Positions 51,957 to 64,000 of a stretch of DNA of 64,000 nt are shown piece after piece. The stretch covers positions 20,583,177 to 20,647,176 of the forward strand of contig OY740768.1 of the NCBI GenBank assembly GCA_963513935.1. The letters run 5' to 3'. Below the pieces are notes generated by a model. The model did no database searches and was not told the origin of the DNA. It was given only the letters and a program-made list of their open reading frames with translations. Position numbers and translations under genes: made by a program. The stretch is from Aphrophora alni. Taxonomy: Eukaryota > Arthropoda > Insecta > Hemiptera > Aphrophoridae. Numbering within the stretch: the first letter of the stretch is position 1; each line of letters starts with the position of its first letter.

Positions 51957-53422
51957 GTGACCTTGGGTGGGAATTTTTGGTTTGAAGGACCAGGGTTTTG
52001 AGGTATCTGTGGTTGAGGTTTAATCTGGGTTTGACCATAGGATCGAGGGTTAGGGTTTTGGGATGGTTTTGAGTAGTCTTGATTCCTTTGCCTGAAATTT
52101 TGATCTCTTTGTGGTCCGTCCCTCCTTTCGAAACTATCTGGTCGGCGAACTTCTCTCGTCATTCCATCTACGTTTTCAATGGTCCTCAAAAACTTGATAG
52201 CGTCCTCCAAATGCTCACTAGCCCTACCAATACACGCTAATTGAACTTTTTGGTCGAAGTGCCTCATTAGTTGGTATATAAGGAACTCTTCCGGAATTTT
52301 GGGTTCCAAATATTCGGCCTTTCGCACCATTTTACAAAAATAATCAACCCTACTCATATTTCCGTTAGGATTATATCTATGGTTTTCTATCTGATTCCTA
52401 ACTACTTGTTGCGTTTGATAACCCCAATAATGCTCCAAAAATAATAATTTAAACTGGCTATATTCTTCTGTATCTCGCTTGATTATTTCCCACCACTCCA
52501 TGGCAACTCCTTTCAATTTTTTCTCCACTACTTTCAATTTATCACTTTCTTCCATGACGGGATTTATTTCTTGGAATACCTCTTCAATTTGTTTCAAAAA
52601 TTGCACAGGATTATCTCTTGAATTTCCCCAAAATTCTATAGTTTTTGACTCTAAATTTGCCCTATCCAAATAAATTATATTTTTAGCATTACCACCGGTT
52701 TCCTTAATTTTGGCAACTTCCCTAATTTTAACTTCTAATTTTTTAACTTTCTCCCCAATTTCTATAGTCGACTTTCCCTGTTCCTTTAAACTGTCCGTCA
52801 TTTTTTTAATTTCCCCTACGCACTCTTCCACTTTTTCTTCGCAAGTTTCTATTCGCCTCGTATTTTCGGCCATATTACTATCTATAGATTCCTTAATTTC
52901 CTCCATATATTTCCCTATTTCCTGTTTTCGGGCGTCTTCCCTTTGGATGCGTTTCGTTTCCATTTCTTCCTCTCTCTTCATCCTCTCTTCTCTCTCCTGC
53001 TTCCATCTTGCTTCCATTTCTTCCCTCTCCCGTTTCTGCTTGGCTTCCATCTCCTCTTTCTCCCTCTTTCGCAATGCTTCCATCTCCTCCTTTTCTTGCT
53101 TCCTTTTGGCTTCCAATTCTTCTTCTCTTTTCAACTGCTTGGCCTCCATCTCTTCTCTCTCCTGCTTCCGTAATTCCTCCATCTGGATCCATTTGGCTTC
53201 CATTTCTTCTTTCTCCTTATTTTTCTCGATTCTGTCTTCTATTCTTCCTATTTGTTCGTTGTCTTCCTTCTCCTTTTCTTTTCTCTGTTGTTCCGCTTTG
53301 TCCTGATCCCTCTCTTGCTTTCTTCTATCTTCCATTTGGTTCAGGTACCTCACCATTTTCTGCATTTCCGTCTCCTGTTCTTTTGAACCTTCTGGTTTTG
53401 CTGGATCTTTCGCTGGTCCCAT
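51947..53422 (-). CDS. Gag polyprotein of Gypsy-type retrotransposon
   Basis: 491 codons from the first ATG (53422); the open frame begins a few codons earlier but without another ATG after the upstream in-frame TGA. Residues about 20-240 are an extremely charged coiled coil with repeated EEMEAK-type units. Residues about 262-390 form a retrotransposon Gag (capsid-like) domain: FWGNSRDNPVQFLKQIEEVF, KLKVVEKKLKGVAMEWWE, FLEHYWGYQT and RYNPNGNMSRVDYF. The C-terminal 90 residues are rich in Gln, Pro, Asn and Arg. No CCHC zinc knuckle is present; the basic tail may bind RNA instead. Gag should form the particle that packages element RNA. The stop TAA (51949-51947) overlaps the frameshift site, so Gag is the main product and Gag-Pro the minor one. 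Confidence 0.9.
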   Translation of the reverse strand: MGPAKDPAKPEGSKEQETEMQKMVRYLNQMEDRRKQERDQDKAEQQRKEKEKEDNEQIGRIEDRIEKNKEKEEMEAKWIQMEELRKQEREEMEAKQLKREEELEAKRKQEKEEMEALRKREKEEMEAKQKREREEMEARWKQEREERMKREEEMETKRIQREDARKQEIGKYMEEIKESIDSNMAENTRRIETCEEKVEECVGEIKKMTDSLKEQGKSTIEIGEKVKKLEVKIREVAKIKETGGNAKNIIYLDRANLESKTIEFWGNSRDNPVQFLKQIEEVFQEINPVMEESDKLKVVEKKLKGVAMEWWEIIKRDTEEYSQFKLLFLEHYWGYQTQQVVRNQIENHRYNPNGNMSRVDYFCKMVRKAEYLEPKIPEEFLIYQLMRHFDQKVQLACIGRASEHLEDAIKFLRTIENVDGMTREVRRPDSFERRDGPQRDQNFRQRNQDYSKPSQNPNPRSYGQTQIKPQPQIPQNPGPSNQKFPPKVTKN

Positions 53423-53670
53423 TTTCACTTCACTTATTCACTTGGTTTATTTATTAGTTAAAAAATTTAAATTTCGGTTTAATTTGGACTCTACTTTTAA
53501 TTATTATTATTTTTGCAATTTAGTATATTTGTCGTTGTAATTACCAGCACAACTTATTACTAACACACATGTACATATAAATTATATCAGAACTTAAGAT
53601 ATTCTCGTTCGTATGAAACACTAAAAAATTCAAAATTTTGAAAATTTGTTCCAAAACTTTGCTTTTTCGT

Positions 53671-53688
53671 GCCCCACGTTGGGCGCCA
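53671..53688 (-). promoter_or_regulatory. Primer-binding site for tRNA-Lys(CUU)
   Basis: The plus strand reads GCCCCACGTTGGGCGCCA, the 3' end of tRNA-Lys(CUU) including CCA, over all 18 bases. It lies two bases inside the 5' LTR edge (53691), as expected for minus-strand strong-stop DNA priming. The same primer class is used by Drosophila gypsy and by several retroviruses. Confidence 0.88.
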
Positions 53689-53746
53689 CTTGCCGCGCTT
53701 CGCTCCTCTCCCTCATGCGTTAGTGAGTTCAAGTAGGGTTCTTCTT

Positions 53747-53765
53747 GCCCCACGTTGGAACGCCA
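53747..53765 (-). promoter_or_regulatory. Decayed duplicate primer-binding site inside the 5' LTR
   Basis: GCCCCACGTTGGAACGCCA resembles the true site with one substitution and one inserted base, and is followed by the same CTTGCCGCGCTTCGC as the real LTR edge. The offset from the true site is 76 bp. The 3' LTR has the identical copy at 47063-47081. The LTR end plus primer site was therefore duplicated and became part of both LTRs. Confidence 0.75.
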
Positions 53766-56036
53766 CTTGCCGCGCTTCGCCTTTGTGCTACTTCGACGCG
53801 AATTTAAGATTCTTGTTCCCTTTTTTGGAACACTATTATCACGAACTCTTAAACTCGCTGTACGATCACCACCGACTGGGCGAACCACCTTTCTTTTCAG
53901 AGCAGGCGCGGGCAAGGCCAAGATGCTCACTTTTACCTTTTTAAATCAAAGATTTTGCAACTCTTGGCTCTAATAAGTATGAGCTTGTCCTCATAAACTT
54001 ACTAAATTTTAATTAACGCAAAATTCCCTGAATTTTATCTCAATGCTCGATTATTTAACTCTTTTAAGATTAACTCTCTCTCTCTCCAAGGTCGTGCCTT
54101 TTGGGAGAAATCGGCTCTTAAGTTCTGATGATAACTTTTAAAATTTTCAAATTATATCACCAGAGCACATATATAAAATTTATGTTAAAACAAAGTTAAT
54201 AGCATACACAGAATGGATTTATATTAAAAACACAACAAAATTTAGAAATGAATTATTTGTATATTATTTCCTCTTTTGCACAGAAAAATTTTATATTCAA
54301 AACTTTTTTTTTTAATCACACAAAACAATTTAATTGAACAATAACACAACTATTTATTTATTCAACAACATTAATCAATGTAATATTATCTATATATTAA
54401 ACAAAAATAAAAGCGCTTGACTTTCCAGACAGAACCACAAACAGTTTTTCCTGTACTGAAAAAGTCGTATTTAAATTATTAATTATTATCAACACCAAAA
54501 CAGAGTTTTAAAATGAATTTAATTTGTAATAATTCCCCTAATGACGTTATATTTGAAAAGAAGTTACTATTTGCGAATTATTCCTTAATTTATAAGATAC
54601 CTTCACACTTTAATAGAAGTTCTAGTTGGATTTGGAATTTGTTGTATTATTAGGATGATGGTGATGTGATGTTTTCTATCCAGAGTCTGTAGGCTGCTAT
54701 GTAGTTGAATGCTGGTATCGAATTCTTCTAAGTCGCCTTGACGATCGATTAAAGTTGAAATTATTCTAAGTCCAATTAGTAGAGTGACAGTTGACTCTTC
54801 CTCTCCGCTCACAGTCGGTTGCAGAAGAAACGTCTTATTCGCGTCGATTCCAAATCAAAAGTAACCGTCTTTCGACGATTAAATCTCGGTCTCCCTGTCA
54901 GTGGGAATTAATCCACTTTTCTGGAGCCAATTTTTCTCCCTTTTTGGGAAAAAGGTATTTTCCATATATTATGTGTTTTCAGGCCCTTTTGGTCTGAAAT
55001 ATTTACACTATATGTTTTATTAGTCCTATTTCTTGACTAATGAATAGTTTTCTTCCTTAATTATTAATTAAAACACCTTTTAATTAATAATTTATAGTAT
55101 TTTTTCTTTAACGTTATCTTTGATCCATGTTGGCAGTATGATGTTTCCGACTTTAGACTCAGCTTGAAGATGCGCGCGCCACTTTTCATGTTTTTGCATG
55201 AAAATCTCTACTTTTGACGTTTTTTCGTTTAACTCGCTGTAACTTTCGAACGCTCGAACCGATTTTAAAGTTCCTTTCGGATTCTTCTGCCTTTCCATCT
55301 TGTGGGTCTTGTGGAACTTGATTCATCGCTTTACTACGCTTCGTTCGCGAGTTATCGCCCTTTTCCCTTAACTTGATTTTTCCTCTTTTCAAATTTTGAG
55401 ATAAGTCCTTTCTCAAAATTCTTTTGACGAAATCTTGTTCCTCTTTTACTACGACGAAATACTATGTTTTTACTTTTTACATAACTCGTTTGGTTGTCGA
55501 GTTATTCGCCTTTGAAGTCCTTAAATTTGTGTCGTATGAGTTTATGTTCATAAAAACCCCCCCATTATGTATTATTACTTCTGCTTTGGTGTGTTGCAAT
55601 TCTACAGGCTAGATACATATAATTATCATGTTACTTTACCCTTTTAACGTTTTATTTACCCGCTTTTGGGCTTTGAAGTTTTACGTTTTGTTATTATTAT
55701 ATCTCCCCTATTTTATTTTCAAATTTGATTCTAAGTACTTATTATTGTGCCCTATTGTGGTCTCTACAATAGTACTTATTATTATTTTTTAAATGATCCC
55801 CCCTTCAACTCAAAAATTCCAAAAAACTCCCCAAGAATGACTTTCTAAGTCCATTCTCACCTGTTAGTTATTATTAATTCATATTTTTTATTTATGATTA
55901 TTATTAGTTCCCCTTTGAGTTATGACTCTACGTTTTTTGTCATAAATTTTTAATAATTTAGTATTTTAATAAAATAAGAAACAAGACAGAACGACTTGTA
56001 CACGATTCAACATGCAGTGTCTAGCACCTGTTGGCG

Positions 56037-56044
56037 TGACGTCA
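56037..56044. promoter_or_regulatory. CRE-type palindrome in 5' LTR
   Basis: TGACGTCA about 100 bp inside the LTR start, within the presumed U3 promoter region. Same as 49480-49487. Confidence 0.45.
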
Positions 56045-56138
56045 TCGTTCCTCCTCGTCCCTCATCTACTAGGTTTATCGCGGGAATTTAACTTGTTTTA
56101 AATTGGCTTGAGGCTTTTGGCTTTTTCCAAACCGCCTC

Positions 56139-59914
<3,776 letters not shown>

Positions 59915-60862
59915 TGTAACGAAAGGTTGTTGGCTAGGATCAGTGAACGGCAAGTCATCAATTTGACAAGAAATAAAAGAATTGACAGCGCATGGACAAG
60001 CGTATACTTAAAAAAAACTGAAGGGTTTAAGAGCAAGGAGCTTATTTAGAGATACGTTATAGTAAGGAGAGGTCAAAGGACAAAGTTTAAATAACCAAAG
60101 CGTCGCTTTCTATATTCCAGTAAAATTTGAATCACACCAATGAAAAATAAAGCCGTGGTGTGACTGTTTAAAACGAGGAACTTATAAATATTGGTTCCAG
60201 AGAAGGAAACGAGGTTGTTCTGCGAGGTTTTTGGTACAAGGTTGTTCTACTAGATAATTGTGCTTCATTAAATGTTGTTAAAACCTGTATAATAAATTGT
60301 ATAATCTTCTGGAAAAATCGTAAAAATTTGAATATCATCACAAATAATATTAAATTAAAGAAAGTTACGACGTCGAAATTGAAGTGTTTAAATTTAAAGA
60401 AAGTACGTCGAGAAGATAGATAGTTAAAGTAAAAGAAATACGTCGAACAGTTTAATAACAATTGAAAGAATACGTCGAACGTCGAACAGTGAATTAGTTA
60501 AAGGTAAAGAATAATTATAAATTGAATATAGTCAGCGAAAAGTTAGAAATAGATGAAATATCAGCGTCTAGAATACGAAGAGGGATTTACTGCGAGAAAT
60601 CAAGAGTTACTTTGAGAGAATTAAGGAGAATATTGGAAACCAAATCAACATCGAGCTTATCCTATTCAACAACCACCAAACAACCACGATTCCGATTGTT
60701 AGTAGACTGTGAAAATTTGTGTAAATAATCAACCACCAACAACATTTAGATTCAGTAACTAAAGTTTAAATTATATTCACCAAAGAACCACACGAACGAG
60801 AGAGAGATTTTATTGTATTTTAAATCAATCTTTAAATAAAACAAGCTTGCCAGGGCATTACA
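59915..60862 (+). mobile_element. Possible solo LTR, copy 1
   Basis: Begins TGTAACGAAAGG and could end GGGCATTACA, a TG...CA pair typical of LTRs, with an AATAAA about 25 bases before the end. The interior is purine-rich and repeats TACGTCGAAC-like units at about 60400-60490. Its last 80 bases match the end of the segment starting at 62218 (GAGATTTTxTTGT, TTTTAAATxAAT, then CTxxCC). No target duplication, primer site or second identical copy is visible, so this is tentative. Confidence 0.3.
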
Positions 60863-62217
60863 TTAATTATTAATTGTTCACATAATTACTAAAATAACTT
60901 AAATAAAAGAAATTACAGTAACATTGAATTCATTATAAATAATTCAGACTAATAACAATTTTGATACGCTCTTTGTTTCTTTTTTATTTGTTAAGGAAGC
61001 ATTGTATAATCTTATTAGATTGTGATTAATTGTCATTGATATTTATTTCAGGTATTTTCATTTCTTTAGGTTAAGAAATATTGTAGGTTTCAATTGTAAG
61101 ATTAAGGAATTAGATTATTGCTGTATTCAGATAAGTGTATCCTTAGCAAGTCAAAATTAAATTAAAATTAATTGTGAAAAATTAATATTGTAATAATAAA
61201 GAAAGAAATTGTAACAATAAAAGTTCATTTGCATTTGCAAACTAGAGTGTATGTTTGTTATAATATAGATACTACATTTACCCCCCCCCCCCTTCAAACA
61301 AGTATATGATTCAACAATTCCAAATGTAAATTTATTATTGCCTGCTGTTTTTTAAAGTGCATATTGATAGCCTATTTATTATCTATAAGGAGTAATGCAC
61401 AAAAAGATAACCTAATCTGAATAAACCATTATCTTTACATGTGTTGAAGTTACGCTAAGTTATGCAACAAATAATACTACGTTTTATTTATCTATTCATC
61501 TATTTCCACCTTATTTCTTATTTTGTAGTCGTCTCCTATTTCCATAAGCCAAAAGAGTTTCCCCATCGTATGTATCTATACAGGACCTTTAATGTTCAGT
61601 ACATTCTCAGTTTCAATTTTTTCCAGGATTTTTTTACCATAATAGGTCCGGTAATGAAAATATTCAAAGTAAATACTCCTTTATTTCAGACAGTTACGAA
61701 TTAGTAGTTGAAACCATGTGATTTTATCTTTACATATATACAGAAATAGCAACTGTAACCCCTCTCCTTCAAAATGTGTTTAATTTTAAGTTTTAGTATG
61801 ATTATAAACATATAAATAATGTTATTTTTATAAATATTATTTCAAAGGTTTTTTTTTTAAACTTCATTAAAAATAAATATAATTATATTTGTATCTTCTA
61901 TTTAAAACTAATTGTAGATTTCTAAATTTATATACTATTACACTCACTAAAGTGTAATGGAGGTTTGTACATCAAATTAGATAAAACGAATATTGTGCGA
62001 TATTTGAAGAAATCTATTACATGAAACCAAGGTCTATATCATTGATGCTTTCACGCTTCAAGAGTACGAATTAATTAAGCCAAAATCAGGTCTCCCAGTA
62101 ATCAAGGCTACAAACTGCCAAGTTTCCTTAACGTTGATAAATTACAAAATCTACCATGTCGATATATTTTGTAACTATCTAATTAAGACATAGCGCTACA
62201 TATCTACCTAATTATAA
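60863..62217. other. AT-rich non-coding DNA
   Basis: No supported gene. A run of about a dozen C lies near 61280-61292. Confidence 0.5.
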
Positions 62218-63390
62218 TGTAACGATATCATGATCCCAATTAAATTAAACTAAATAAAAATCATCAATCATGAAATCTAAAAATAAAATAATTAAAATAT
62301 AACTTGAATAAAATAATAAATATAGAACCATGTTAAACAAATGAAGAGAAACGGCAGATGCCGCCTGCAATAAAAAATGTACGTGCTAGGTTACAATAGC
62401 ACTAGGATTTCATGAACCTTGAAGCCAACACGTGTACAATAACGGAATTCTTGGGGTAGCAGAGTTTTTACTAAAAAAAAAAGAGAAATCAAGGGAAAGC
62501 AGCATCATAACGGTATTTTAGAAAAACACAAAAAAACGCAAGTAGAAAGTAGGTCGGCCAATCAGAGACGTTTCAAACTTAAAAAAACACAACGGCAAAA
62601 TTCAAAAACAACCAGTAGGAATCGCGAAAGTTCGTATGCAGAGAAAGTTGGTAAAATCCACAAATCAGCGAACAGGGCGCGAAAACCAGTGTTTTAGAGA
62701 AGGAGTATTAGAAAATAGTTTGTTAAAGGAGTCTTACCAGGGTCGCCAAGACGTAAGGTCGCGTACACAGCTAGAGTACGCGGTGTACAAAAGAATAGTT
62801 TTTTTTACAGCGAGTAAGGGACAAGAAGTCTCTTTATATTGAAAAGTTTTTGATAAGTTTAAATTAAAGTAGAATCGAAGTAAAGGACGTTTGAATTAGA
62901 ATAGGAAGTTAGATTTGGAGTTTGTGGAGTTCTTAATAAAAAAAACAGATCAGGAAAAGGAGTTTAAATTCACCAGAGGTAAAGGAGACCAGTCATCGTA
63001 GAAGAGAGAGCTATATTTTGGAACGACTACAAGGAAGGAGAGACAGATTTTGGGACGACTTCAAGGAAGGAGAGGCCTATTTTGGAACGGCATCTGGGAA
63101 GGAGAGACAGCGTTAATTACCAACGAAAAGTGTTTAAGCAGTGTGGTGTTTTGTTTTTTGTTTAATAAAAAGGTAAATTAAAGTCATGTGTAGTGTATAG
63201 TGCTAACCGACCGAGCAAGAAGGACCAGCAAAATTGATAAGTACAAAACCAATTAATTGTTAATTATTAAATTCACTTAGGATTGATTTCACTTTCGATT
63301 GAGCCATTCAAAAAAACCCAAGACCCGAGATAAAGAGATTTTGTTGTTTTTTAAATTAATTGTAAAAAACTGAGCTATCCGAGATTAATA
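62218..63390 (+). mobile_element. Possible solo LTR, copy 2, diverged
   Basis: Begins TGTAACGATATC. Its right end at about 63325-63388 aligns with the right end of the 59915 segment, and both interiors are purine-rich and more G+C-rich than the flanks. The boundaries are uncertain, and the two copies differ too much to be the paired LTRs of one recent element. Confidence 0.25.
63015..63110 (+). repeat. Three tandem 32-bp units
   Basis: Units at 63015-63046, 63047-63078 and 63079-63110, each opening ATTTTGGxACG and closing GGAAGGAGAG plus six bases. They are in perfect register with a few substitutions. At 32 bp each unit shifts the reading frame, so the array is not a protein repeat. Confidence 0.85.
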
Positions 63391-63867
63391 AAAAAGATGA
63401 TCAATGTTAATAATAAATTAAAGTATTAAATAAAATTTGTAAAGAAATATAATAAATTAAAAGGAACTGATAACTTGAAGATTTTAACAAGAGTTAAAAT
63501 AAAGTAAATTTTGTAATTTTAAAATTGTCTATGATAAATAAATTAATCTTAAGGAATGAATGGAGAGTAAATGGTTTTTCTAGATAAGTAAGTATAAATT
63601 GCATGTATATGTTTATTGCTGTAGTAATTTTGTTCTTTTAAAAAATTAAAAGAAAGAGTTTGTTTTATCCAGGTAAACGGTGTTGTTTATGAGTTTAATA
63701 ATTATAGATAGTTCCTTAGTAGAAGTAGAGCAGTAATAAATAATTGATAACATCTTAAATGTTATATTTGACACGACAACGTGTGGCTTAAATAATTAAA
63801 GGTAAAATTAAAATAATTAGCAAAGCAGGAGATTGCTTATGTTATAATAATAAATAAATAAAGTTTT

Positions 63868-63869
<2 letters not shown>

Positions 63870-63907
<38 letters not shown>
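63870..63907. repeat. T run of 38 bases
   Basis: Homopolymer read directly. It could be the complement of a retroposed poly(A) tail, but no adjacent retroposed sequence is recognisable. Confidence 0.9.
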
Positions 63908-64000
63908 CATTTTTAACATTTTTATGTTATCTACGTATTATTAATTAAAGTGAAGTTTGACCAGTACTTATATTATTTTATTTTGTAAGTGTGTATTGTA

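Noticed and set aside
52479..53457. Several plus-strand open frames, up to 198 codons, opposite gag
   Set aside because: Antisense shadows of the biased gag coiled-coil codons; the minus strand holds the recognisable Gag domain.
60168..60728. Open frames of 97 (minus) and 68 (plus) codons
   Set aside because: Located within the LTR-like purine-rich segment; no recognisable domain.

Overview
The window looks like a piece of a large, repeat-rich animal nuclear genome, most likely an arthropod (possibly a hemipteran-like insect; the sequence cannot settle this). It is strongly AT-rich, has very few long open frames, carries long dinucleotide arrays, and holds a Gypsy-type LTR retrotransposon, Tc1/mariner transposase relics, tRNA-derived SINE-like sequences, a Crypton-like tyrosine recombinase relic and spliced-looking exons. 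Nothing points to a prokaryote or a virus.

Layout. Positions 1-15300 are AT-rich non-coding DNA with TA and GA arrays. At 15331-16196 lies an element with inverted arms of about 240 bp. A degenerate 37-bp minisatellite sits at 18376-18736. Relics of one Tc1/mariner family lie at 21545-21815 and 27541-28101, and SINE-like sequences at about 25.6 kb and 31.4 kb, the latter joined to a 231-bp (CA)n tract. From 34.0 to 36.3 kb there is a nest of MITE fragments, a tRNA-like SINE head and two foldback structures. CT arrays occupy 37.0-38.3 kb. From 39.3 to 44.2 kb is the only gene-like stretch: a possible four-exon gene for a small secreted protein, interrupted by a MITE and a mariner relic in its long intron, followed by a broken Crypton-like tyrosine recombinase gene.

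The centrepiece is 47007-56139, a 9.1-kb LTR retrotransposon on the minus strand. Its order is 5' LTR (53691-56139), tRNA-Lys(CUU) primer-binding site, gag, a classical A AAA AAC -1 frameshift site overlapping the gag stop, a retropepsin frame, about 1 kb of non-coding DNA, a polypurine tract and the 3' LTR (47007-49582). No reverse transcriptase, RNase H or integrase is present. The two LTRs are nevertheless almost identical apart from one indel, so the copy is young and must have been mobilised by enzymes supplied in trans. It inserted inside a (CA)n microsatellite. Each LTR also carries a decayed second copy of the primer-binding site 76 bp from the real one. This is an animal counterpart of the gag-only LTR elements known from plants and is the strongest candidate for something undescribed.

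From 56.3 kb to the end the DNA is again mostly AT-rich and non-coding, with two related LTR-like segments starting TGTAACG (59915 and 62218), a triple 32-bp tandem repeat and a 38-base T run.
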